The notes under the pieces: generated by a model
Told to the model about the DNA's origin: nothing
What the model saw: only the letters and a program-made list of their open reading frames with translations
Databases searched by the model: none
DNA from: Bacteroidales bacterium
GTDB lineage: Bacteria; Bacteroidota; Bacteroidia; Bacteroidales; Muribaculaceae
Direction of reading: 5' to 3'
DNA length: 64,000 nt
Assembly: GCA_015061055.1 (NCBI GenBank)
Contig: SUXH01000001.1
Location: forward strand, 1-64,000
Made by a program: the position numbers and the translations under genes
Part shown: positions 57,351 through 64,000 of the stretch, piece by piece
Position numbering within the stretch: position 1 is the stretch's first letter
Layout: every line of letters begins with the position of its first letter

Positions 57351-57380
57351 CAAAGATAAAGAAAAAATCTTAAAACCAAA
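57351..57380 (-). promoter_or_regulatory. Promoter of the Phe/Tyr operon
   Basis: Minus strand TTTG (57380-57377), 18 bases, TATCTTTG (57358-57351), a good -33/-7 pair. Predicted start near 57343, about 20 bases before the leader ATG. Confidence 0.75.
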
Positions 57381-57434
57381 TTAATTTGCAAGTAAAATGT
57401 GCTTAAAAATTGCAAATTGCTTAAATGAAAGATG

Positions 57435-57803
57435 TTAGGGAAATATATTTTGGTATTCGGTATTGTTTGTTGTATCATTAACCACAGTGATTGTACATTT
57501 TGATGATTTATTCTCACAAGTGGCAACAATGTTGGTAGAACCTGCGGAAATAGCTTTAACATATCCTGTGTTGTCAACTATTGCAATGTCATTATTCTCA
57601 CTGCTCCAATTTAATCGGATAAAATTGGGCTCATTGAAATTACCACCTAAAAAATCAATCGTGGCTGTAACTCTTATAGAATCACCTTTTACAATAGTAA
57701 GAGTTGTCGGATATACATTTACGCTCTTAATGGAGAGTTTATTGCTACAAGATGTGGCAAGAGCTAGTAATGTAACACATATGATATATAACGAAAGTTT
57801 CAT
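57435..57803 (-). CDS. Small lipoprotein with one Big_2-type Ig-like domain
   Basis: 122 residues from the ATG at 57803. Lipoprotein signal ends ALATSC (Cys 19). Residues 28-108 form a bacterial Ig-like group 2 domain: VYPTTLTIVKGDSIRVTATI, LNWSSENNDIAIVDNTGYVK, AISAGSTNIVATCE. Such domains occur in surface adhesion or scaffold proteins; here it stands alone. A -7 box TATATTTG (minus strand, 57835-57828) lies just upstream, divergent from trigger factor. The frame opens earlier only with a TTG inside that promoter, so the ATG is preferred. Specific role unknown. Confidence 0.85.
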   Translation of the reverse strand: MKLSLYIICVTLLALATSCSNKLSIKSVNVYPTTLTIVKGDSIRVTATIDFLGGNFNEPNFIRLNWSSENNDIAIVDNTGYVKAISAGSTNIVATCENKSSKCTITVVNDTTNNTEYQNIFP

Positions 57804-58010
57804 TTCAATGAAAGTTTGAGTATTGTGCAAATATAAACTAAAAATATGAGTTTTAGTGTTAAAAGGGGGTGAAATTAGTTAGAAAATGAAAAAAAGTAAA
57901 GCTAAATTTGTTAAAAGTCTAAAGATGATGTAATTTTGCAAAGTTTTTGCGGAAGAGTAAACTTAAGCAAAATAAAAAACGAAATTAATCATTAAAATAT
58001 ATTCTACAAA

Positions 58011-59363
58011 ATGAATGTAACATTGGAAAAGATTGATAATGTGAATGGTGTCATTACATTGTCAATAGAAGAAAAAGACTATCAAAACAAGGTAAAAACA
58101 GAATTAAAGCAAATCGGTATTAAGCACCCACTTCCAGGATTCCGCCCAGGACACGTACCAGCAAGTTTGTTGCAGAAGAAGTATGGTAAAGAAGTTCTTG
58201 TAGAAGTGGTAAATCGTGAAATTTACGATAATCTCGTTAATTATATACAAGAAAATAAACTTAATCTTCTTGGAGAACCAATTATTTCAAATGCTGAAGA
58301 AGTGAATTTTGATACAATGAAGGATTTTTCTTTCAAGTTTGAAGTTGGTTTTGCTCCTGAAATCAAGTTGGTTATAGACAAGTCAGTTAAGGCTCCTTAT
58401 TATACTATCGAAGTTGATCAGAAGATGATTGATCAACAGAATGAAACGTTCTGCAAGCGTTTTGGAAAGCAAGTAAAAGGCGAGCAAGTAGATGCTACAG
58501 CTCTTGTAAAGGGTTCAATGGTAGAACTTGATGAAAATGGTGCTATTAAAGATGGTGGTATTAATGTAGAATCAACAATTGTAGCTCCTCAATATTTCAA
58601 GAGTGAAGAAGAAAAGGCAAAATTTGCTGAAAAGAAAGTAGGTGAAGAGGTTGTATTCAATCCTTGGAATACTTGCGAAGGTAATCTTGGCGAAATGTCA
58701 TCAATGTTGAATATTGACAGAGAACAAGCAGATGTAAAGAGTGATTTCAAGTTGACAATCACAGAAATTTTAGTTAATCAAGCAGCAGAATTGAATCAAG
58801 AATTATTTGATGCAGTATTTGGAAAAGATGCTGTTTCATCTGAAGAAGAATATTTTGCTAAATTGAAAGAAATGATTGCCGCACAACTTGTGAATGATAG
58901 TAACTATCGTTTCTCTATTGACGCAGAAAATGTGTTGAAAGCTCAAGTGGGTGCTTTGGAATTGCCAACAGAATTCCTAAAGAAATGGTTGGTACGTCAA
59001 GACAACAAATATACTGCGGAAAATATAGAAGAAGAGTTCCCAAAGATGGTGCCACAACTTGAATGGCAACTAATTAAGGAAGAAGCAGCAAGATTACTTG
59101 AAGTGAAGGTAAATGAAGATGACTTGTTGTCGGATGCTAAGCGTATCGCATATCAGCAATTTGCTCAATACGGTATGGCTAATGTTCCTGAAGAAATGCT
59201 TGAAAAGTATGCAAAGGAAATGCTTGAAAACAAAGAATATCGTTCACAAATCGTTCAACAATCGGTAGATAATAAACTGTTTGCTGAAATTAAGAATGCT
59301 GTAACACTTGAAGAAAAGTCAGTGTCGGTAGAAGCTTTCAATGAACTTTTCGCTGTTAAGTAA
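58011..59363 (+). CDS. tig: Trigger factor
   Basis: 450 residues. Ribosome-bound chaperone: the N-terminal ribosome-binding domain has the GFRPGHVPASLLQKKYG signature (near 42-58), the PPIase-like middle is diverged, and a long helical C-terminal domain follows. The middle lacks a clear FKBP motif, as is common in Bacteroidetes trigger factors. Promoter: TAATTTTG with TTTG 20 bases upstream, near 57902-57940. Its own terminator follows. Confidence 0.93.
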   Translation: MNVTLEKIDNVNGVITLSIEEKDYQNKVKTELKQIGIKHPLPGFRPGHVPASLLQKKYGKEVLVEVVNREIYDNLVNYIQENKLNLLGEPIISNAEEVNFDTMKDFSFKFEVGFAPEIKLVIDKSVKAPYYTIEVDQKMIDQQNETFCKRFGKQVKGEQVDATALVKGSMVELDENGAIKDGGINVESTIVAPQYFKSEEEKAKFAEKKVGEEVVFNPWNTCEGNLGEMSSMLNIDREQADVKSDFKLTITEILVNQAAELNQELFDAVFGKDAVSSEEEYFAKLKEMIAAQLVNDSNYRFSIDAENVLKAQVGALELPTEFLKKWLVRQDNKYTAENIEEEFPKMVPQLEWQLIKEEAARLLEVKVNEDDLLSDAKRIAYQQFAQYGMANVPEEMLEKYAKEMLENKEYRSQIVQQSVDNKLFAEIKNAVTLEEKSVSVEAFNELFAVK

Positions 59364-59390
59364 AATAATCTTACAATAATACTATAAATA

Positions 59391-59420
59391 ATGAGGAGAA
59401 TGTTTTTTGCATCTCCTCAT
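59391..59420 (+). terminator. Terminator of tig
   Basis: Arms ATGAGGAGA (59391-59399) and TCTCCTCAT (59412-59420), perfect, followed by TTTTTTG. A -7 box TAGTTTTG for the next gene comes right after, near 59427. Confidence 0.85.
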
Positions 59421-59457
59421 TTTTTGTAGTTTTGCAAAAAAGAATAATATTATAAAA

Positions 59458-60870
59458 ATGGGACGAAAGAGAAAAGAATTGCCTTTGTTGGAAGGTGTTG
59501 AAATATCAGGTGTGGCAGCTGAAGGAAAAAGTATCGCAAGAGTGAATGATATGGTTGTGTTTATACCTTATGGTGCTCCCGGTGATATAGCTGATGTTAA
59601 AATAGATAAGAAGAAACACAGTTATGCCGAAGGGCATATTGTGAATATGGTGAAACCAAGTGAGGTGAGGGAAGAACCTTTTTGTCAGCACTTTGGAGTA
59701 TGTGGAGGCTGTAAGTGGCAACATTTACCATATTCTGAGCAGTTGAAGTATAAACAGCAACAGGTAAAAGACGCAATGGAACGTATTGCAAAAATACCTA
59801 TTCCGGAAATTAATCCGATTTTAGGCTCTGCTAATACTAAATTCTATCGTAATAAGCTTGAATTTACCTTCTCGAATAAATGCTGGCTTACATTTGAAGA
59901 AATGAGAAGTGGAATAGAATATCCTGATAGAAATGCGTTAGGATTTCATATTCCCGGTGCATTTGACAAGGTTCTTGATATAAAGAAATGTTATTTGCAA
60001 GAAAATATTTCAAACTTCATAAGACTTTTCATTAGAGAATATACATTGTCAAAAGAATATTCGTTCTATGACTTGAAGGCACAAATCGGTCTGATGAGAA
60101 CATTGATGATTCGTACTGCAAGTACAGGTGATATAATGCTTGTAGTAGTATTTGGTGAAGATGATAAGGAAAAAATTCAAGATGTGATGTCGGCAATAGC
60201 AGAACAATTCCCTCAAATCACATCTTTACAATATGTTGTGAATTTAAAGGTTAATGATACTATTGGTGACCAAGATATAATTCTTTTCAAAGGTAAGGAT
60301 TATATAGAAGAAGAAATGGAAGGCTTGAAATTTAGGGTTGGTGCAAAATCTTTTTATCAAACCAATTCAGTTCAAGCATACGAATTGTATAAGGTAGCTC
60401 GTAAAATGGCAAATCTTACCGGAGATGAACTTGTGTATGACTTGTATACAGGAACCGGTACAATTGCTAATTTCGTAGCTCGTCAATCTAAGAAGGTTGT
60501 AGGTATTGAGTATGTAGAAGATGCGATAGCCGATGCAAAACTTAATTCTCAGGTAAATGGTATTGATAACACCTTGTTTTATGCAGGTGATATGAAAGAT
60601 GTACTTACAGAGGAATTTGTGGCACAACATGGCAGACCTGATGTTATGATTGTGGACCCACCTCGTGCCGGTATGCATGAAGATGTGGTGAATGTGATAC
60701 TATCTTCTGAGCCTAAGAGAATTGTGTATGTGAGCTGTAACCCTGCAACCCAAGCTCGTGATTTGGCTATGCTTGATGCGAAGTATACAGTAACAGAAAT
60801 ACAGCCTGTGGATATGTTCCCTCACACACATCATGTTGAGAATGTGGTGGGATTATCTCTAAAGGAGTAA
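59458..60870 (+). CDS. rlmD: 23S rRNA (uracil-5-)-methyltransferase RlmD-like
   Basis: 470 residues. N-terminal TRAM domain (about 10-65), the [4Fe-4S] Cys set CQHFGVCGGCKW (near 82-93), and a C-terminal SAM methyltransferase of the RumA/TrmA type: SFYQTNSVQAYELY, DLYTGTGTIANF, IVDPPRAGMHEDV, and the catalytic Cys in YVSCNPATQARDL. It makes 5-methyluridine in rRNA. Which uridine is methylated is by family analogy. The ATG at 59458 follows a housekeeping -7 box; the frame upstream opens only with a TTG inside the terminator. Confidence 0.93.
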   Translation: MGRKRKELPLLEGVEISGVAAEGKSIARVNDMVVFIPYGAPGDIADVKIDKKKHSYAEGHIVNMVKPSEVREEPFCQHFGVCGGCKWQHLPYSEQLKYKQQQVKDAMERIAKIPIPEINPILGSANTKFYRNKLEFTFSNKCWLTFEEMRSGIEYPDRNALGFHIPGAFDKVLDIKKCYLQENISNFIRLFIREYTLSKEYSFYDLKAQIGLMRTLMIRTASTGDIMLVVVFGEDDKEKIQDVMSAIAEQFPQITSLQYVVNLKVNDTIGDQDIILFKGKDYIEEEMEGLKFRVGAKSFYQTNSVQAYELYKVARKMANLTGDELVYDLYTGTGTIANFVARQSKKVVGIEYVEDAIADAKLNSQVNGIDNTLFYAGDMKDVLTEEFVAQHGRPDVMIVDPPRAGMHEDVVNVILSSEPKRIVYVSCNPATQARDLAMLDAKYTVTEIQPVDMFPHTHHVENVVGLSLKE

Positions 60871-60872
60871 CC

Positions 60873-61334
60873 TTACTCAGGAATTTTATCAATAAGATTA
60901 GAATTTAAAAAACGAATATCATTTGTGACATTCTTTCCAATAAAGGGAGGAATGTCATATTTGTAATTGCTTGAAGGTATTTCGATTTCGGCTAGAATAA
61001 GTCCTTCAAGAGCGCCGTTGAATTCATCTATTTCCCAGATATTGTCGTTGTAATTTACGATATGTCGAGTCTTTTCGATAATTGGTTTGATACAAAGTTG
61101 TTGTAAAAGCATCAAAGCCTCTTTGTATGGTATCTCGTATTCAAATTCAAGTCGAGTATCACCATTGTTTTTGCCTTTGATTGTGATGAACGCTTTATCG
61201 TTTGCAGTTCTAATACGAACAGTACGTTCCTTATCTTTTGACAGATACCCTTGATGTATTGTGATACGTTTTTGGGTAAAATCTTTATAAGATTTGTTAA
61301 TAACAAGGTACTTGTGTTCAATTTCAGTAGGCAT
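60873..61334 (-). CDS. CYTH-domain protein (triphosphate tunnel enzyme family)
   Basis: 153 residues. Single CYTH domain: the EIEHKYLV metal/phosphate motif at 4-11, RIRTANDKAFITIKG, RLEFEYEIPY, and IVNYNDNIWEIDEFNG, with an alternating charged tunnel pattern and later LAEIEI. Relatives hydrolyse inorganic tripolyphosphate or are class IV adenylate cyclases; the short bacterial type is most often a triphosphatase. Its stop codon is 2 bases from that of the convergent rlmD. Confidence 0.92.
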   Translation of the reverse strand: MPTEIEHKYLVINKSYKDFTQKRITIHQGYLSKDKERTVRIRTANDKAFITIKGKNNGDTRLEFEYEIPYKEALMLLQQLCIKPIIEKTRHIVNYNDNIWEIDEFNGALEGLILAEIEIPSSNYKYDIPPFIGKNVTNDIRFLNSNLIDKIPE

Positions 61335-61459
61335 AATTAAACTTATTTCATATAAATACTATTAAATAGGAAAAATGCAACATTTCGTGTCGCTTATTTT
61401 TCGTAATTTTGCAAAAGTAATTTTTTATAGTGTATTCTACAAGTATTTAGGTTGAATAA

Positions 61460-64000
61460 ATGTTTAATAGATATATTTCTAATATAGTATGTGTGATATT
61501 GTGTATGTTGATATTTTCGGTAAATGCACATTCACAGCATACGATTAGCCCTACAACAATAAAAGGAGTAGTTATAGATTCAATAAGCAAGGAACCTGTT
61601 CCATATACAGCAATCTTCTTAAAAGGTTCTGATAAGGGGTTGTTGACTAATGAAATGGGTGAGTTTGATATGACCACGTCGGCAAATTTTATAAGTTTGA
61701 ATGTCTCTGTAATGGGGTATAGAGACAAAGAAGTATATGTAAATAAAGGAAAAGAGAATAAGTTGAAAATAGAATTGGTGCCAACCGGTGTGGCACTGAA
61801 AGAGGTGGTCGTAAATTATAAGAAGGATAAGTATTCGAAGAAGAACAATCCGGCAGTGATATTTATGGAGAAATTACGATCAAAAAGGAATGATAACGAC
61901 CCTAGAAATCACGATTATTATAGCTACGATAAGCACACAAAGATTAATCTTGGACTTAATAACTTTTCACCGGAACAAAAGAAAAATTGGGTGGTTGAAA
62001 AGTTTTCGTTTATATTCGATTACCTTGATACATCGGAAGTGTCGGGTAAGCCAATATTAAACGTGTCGGTAAAGGAGAAAATATCAACTGAGTATTATAG
62101 AAAGGACCCAAATACCAATAAGGAATTGGTGCGAGGAAATAAAAGTGCCGGTATTGATGAAGTTTTTGATCAGGAAAGTATTCAACGTTTTCTTGAAGAT
62201 GTGTTTAGGGAAGTGAATGTGTTTGATAATGATATTACAATAATGCAGAATCGCTTTGTGAGTCCGTTGTCAAATATTGGAGTTAACTTTTATAAATATT
62301 ATCTCACTGATACAATTCCTATTGAAGGCGAGAATTGTATTGAATTGAGTTTTGTTCCATTCACTCCCGAATCATTTGGGTTTACCGGAAGAATTTATGT
62401 GCCACTTGGTGATAGTTCATTGTTTGTGAAGCGCGTGAAGTTAAATGTGCCAAAATCAATTAATTTGAATTATGTTGAGAATATATATATGGTGCAAGAC
62501 TTTGAAAAAGCTCCCGATGGCAGTAGATTAAAAGTAAAAGACGATATGACTGTGGAGTTTCAAGTTATGCCATCGACGCAAGGATTATATGCTCGAAGAT
62601 TGACAAAATATAATAATCATAGTTTTGAAGAACCGGCAGATATTGATATTTTTGATAAAGAGGGAAGAACGATAATGGCAGAGAATGCATTATATATGCC
62701 GGAACAATTTTGGAATGATAATCGACAGATTCCAATAAAAGAAAGCGAAAATTCTGTAGGGAAAATGCTAAATCGAATGCGTGAAGTGCCATTGTTTTAT
62801 TGGACAGAGAAAGTGATTGTTACATTAGTGTCGGGATATATTCCAACGAATGGAAACAATAGTAAATTTGATTTTGGTCCTATGAATACGACTATAAGCG
62901 GTAATCCTGTGGAAGGAGTACGATTAAGAGTAGGGGGAATGACAACTGCCAATTTGAGTAAGAACTGGTTCTCTCGTGGATATGTGGCATATGGCTTTGA
63001 TGACAAAAAATTAAAATATCAAGCAGAATTAGAGTATTCGTTTAACGAGAAAAAGTATCATTCATTAGAATTTCCCATTCATTCAATCAAGGTGTCGCAT
63101 AGTTATGATGTAGATCAAATAGGTCAGAGATATATGTTTACGAATGCCGATAATGTGTTTTTGGCATTGAAGCGTCAGAAAAACGATAAAATGACTTACT
63201 TGCGCTCAAGCAATCTGCAATATACGCTTGAAACACAATCGGGATTCTCGGTATCGGGCGGATTTAAATTCAATACTCAGGAGGCTACAAGGTGGTTGCC
63301 TTTTATAGATGGTAGAGGTAATATGTATAAAAGTTATGATGAGGCTTCATTTAATCTGACTTTGCGATATGCACCGGGCGAAAAATTTTATCAAACAAAG
63401 AATTATCGTATTCCGATAAATCTTGACGCTCCGATATTTGCTTTAACGCAAACTTTTGCACCTCAAGGTTTTTTAGGTAGCAGAAACACAATAAATAAAA
63501 CGGAATTTAGCGTGCAGAAACGTTTTTGGTTTTCGGCTTTTGGATATACAGATGTAATTTTAAAAGCCGGGAAGATTTGGAGTGAAGTAAATTATCCTGA
63601 TTTGCTTATACCTAATGCAAACTTGTCATATACCATTCAGCCAGAATCATATACATTGATGAATGCTTTTGAATTTGCAAACGATCAATATTTGTCGTGG
63701 GATTTAACTTACTGGGCTAATGGTGCAATATTTAATAGAATACCGCTTTTGAAGTATTTAAAATTGCGTGAGGTATTCTCATTTAGAGGATTGTATGGTA
63801 AATTGAGCGATCAAAATAATCCGGAATTTAATGAAAGTCTATTCCGTTTCCCCAAGAACACTAATTGTAAACCAATGGAAAAGCGTCCATATATGGAATT
63901 GGGTGTAGGACTTGATAATATTTTCACTATTTTGCGATTAGATTATGTGTGGAGATTAACCTATCGAGATACTCCGGGAGTTGACAAAAGTGGTTTGAGA
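61460..64000 (+). CDS. DUF5686-type outer-membrane protein with carboxypeptidase-like regulatory domain (3' end beyond window)
   Basis: At least 847 residues, running off the window. Signal peptide about 1-29. A carboxypeptidase-regulatory-like beta sandwich follows (TIKGVVIDSISKEPVPYTAI, then GLLTNEMGEFDM), as seen in TonB-dependent receptors. The long remainder has repeated amphipathic beta strands (FGFTGRIYVPLGDSSLFVKR and on), as in a DUF5686 family outer-membrane barrel. A -7 box TAATTTTG lies near 61403. No TonB box or plug domain is clear, so it is not called a receptor. Function unknown, probably in the outer membrane. Confidence 0.87.
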   Translation, partial: MFNRYISNIVCVILCMLIFSVNAHSQHTISPTTIKGVVIDSISKEPVPYTAIFLKGSDKGLLTNEMGEFDMTTSANFISLNVSVMGYRDKEVYVNKGKENKLKIELVPTGVALKEVVVNYKKDKYSKKNNPAVIFMEKLRSKRNDNDPRNHDYYSYDKHTKINLGLNNFSPEQKKNWVVEKFSFIFDYLDTSEVSGKPILNVSVKEKISTEYYRKDPNTNKELVRGNKSAGIDEVFDQESIQRFLEDVFREVNVFDNDITIMQNRFVSPLSNIGVNFYKYYLTDTIPIEGENCIELSFVPFTPESFGFTGRIYVPLGDSSLFVKRVKLNVPKSINLNYVENIYMVQDFEKAPDGSRLKVKDDMTVEFQVMPSTQGLYARRLTKYNNHSFEEPADIDIFDKEGRTIMAENALYMPEQFWNDNRQIPIKESENSVGKMLNRMREVPLFYWTEKVIVTLVSGYIPTNGNNSKFDFGPMNTTISGNPVEGVRLRVGGMTTANLSKNWFSRGYVAYGFDDKKLKYQAELEYSFNEKKYHSLEFPIHSIKVSHSYDVDQIGQRYMFTNADNVFLALKRQKNDKMTYLRSSNLQYTLETQSGFSVSGGFKFNTQEATRWLPFIDGRGNMYKSYDEASFNLTLRYAPGEKFYQTKNYRIPINLDAPIFALTQTFAPQGFLGSRNTINKTEFSVQKRFWFSAFGYTDVILKAGKIWSEVNYPDLLIPNANLSYTIQPESYTLMNAFEFANDQYLSWDLTYWANGAIFNRIPLLKYLKLREVFSFRGLYGKLSDQNNPEFNESLFRFPKNTNCKPMEKRPYMELGVGLDNIFTILRLDYVWRLTYRDTPGVDKSGLR

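Noticed and set aside
57463-57819. 118-codon plus-strand frame opposite the Ig-like lipoprotein gene
   Set aside because: Antisense to a gene with a clear lipoprotein signal and Ig-like motifs on the minus strand.

Overview
The window is chromosomal DNA from a Bacteroidales bacterium, probably from a gut lineage near Muribaculaceae, Prevotella or Bacteroides. Four things point there: a short 286-residue primary sigma factor without region 1.1; many promoters of the Bacteroidetes type (TTTG, about 19 bp, then TAnnTTTG); type IX secretion (T9SS) sorting tails; and gene blocks typical of the order, such as leuA-leuC-leuD-second synthase-leuB and prephenate dehydratase-aminotransferase-DAHP synthase/chorismate mutase-prephenate dehydrogenase. 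The exact genus cannot be fixed from the window. Most of it is ordinary core genome.

Layout. 0.1-1.4 kb: the end of an integrated element, with a truncated tyrosine integrase abutting tRNA-Met. 1.5-6.8 kb: rubredoxin, an ECF sigma factor, a small membrane protein, a DEDD exonuclease, a lipoprotein, a PhnP-like metallo-hydrolase and glutamate dehydrogenase. 6.8-13.2 kb: a five-gene branched-chain amino acid operon behind an Ile/Leu-rich leader peptide with a terminator/antiterminator. 13.3-18.1 kb: rpoD, then etfB-etfA-acyl-CoA dehydrogenase. 18.3-25.3 kb: three secreted proteins carrying cohesin-like and dockerin modules, one of them a large subtilisin-like protease, set among palindromic intergenic repeats. 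26.2-37.3 kb: rarA, dxs, trkA-trkH, an FNT channel, ftsK, lolA, trxB. 37.5-44.6 kb: a T9SS type B protein, uvrA, a HTH regulator, pyrK-pyrD. 45.2-53.0 kb: htpG, lon and clpB with a small membrane protein between the first two. 53.3-57.3 kb: the Phe/Tyr operon behind a leader peptide almost entirely Phe/Tyr in its core. 57.4-64 kb: an Ig-like lipoprotein, trigger factor, rlmD, a CYTH protein, and a DUF5686-type outer-membrane protein cut by the window end.

Main discoveries to check. (1) htpG, lon and clpB each carry a TGGCAC-N5-TTG(C/T) element, 39-64 bp upstream of the start codon, with exactly the GG-N10-G(C/T) spacing of a sigma-54 -24/-12 promoter. This suggests a sigma-54-driven heat-shock/proteostasis regulon in this lineage. 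(2) Two complete ribosome-mediated attenuators, one for Ile/Leu and one for Phe/Tyr, each with a Bacteroidetes promoter, a leader peptide, an antiterminator arm placed where a ribosome at the leader stop codon would cover it, and a terminator. The Ile content of the first fits a citramalate route to isoleucine in the same operon. (3) A family of intergenic hairpin repeats with compensatory changes between copies. (4) A cohesin-like/dockerin/T9SS gene trio whose protease contains a sharply AT-rich segment encoding an Asn-rich, probably beta-helical, region.
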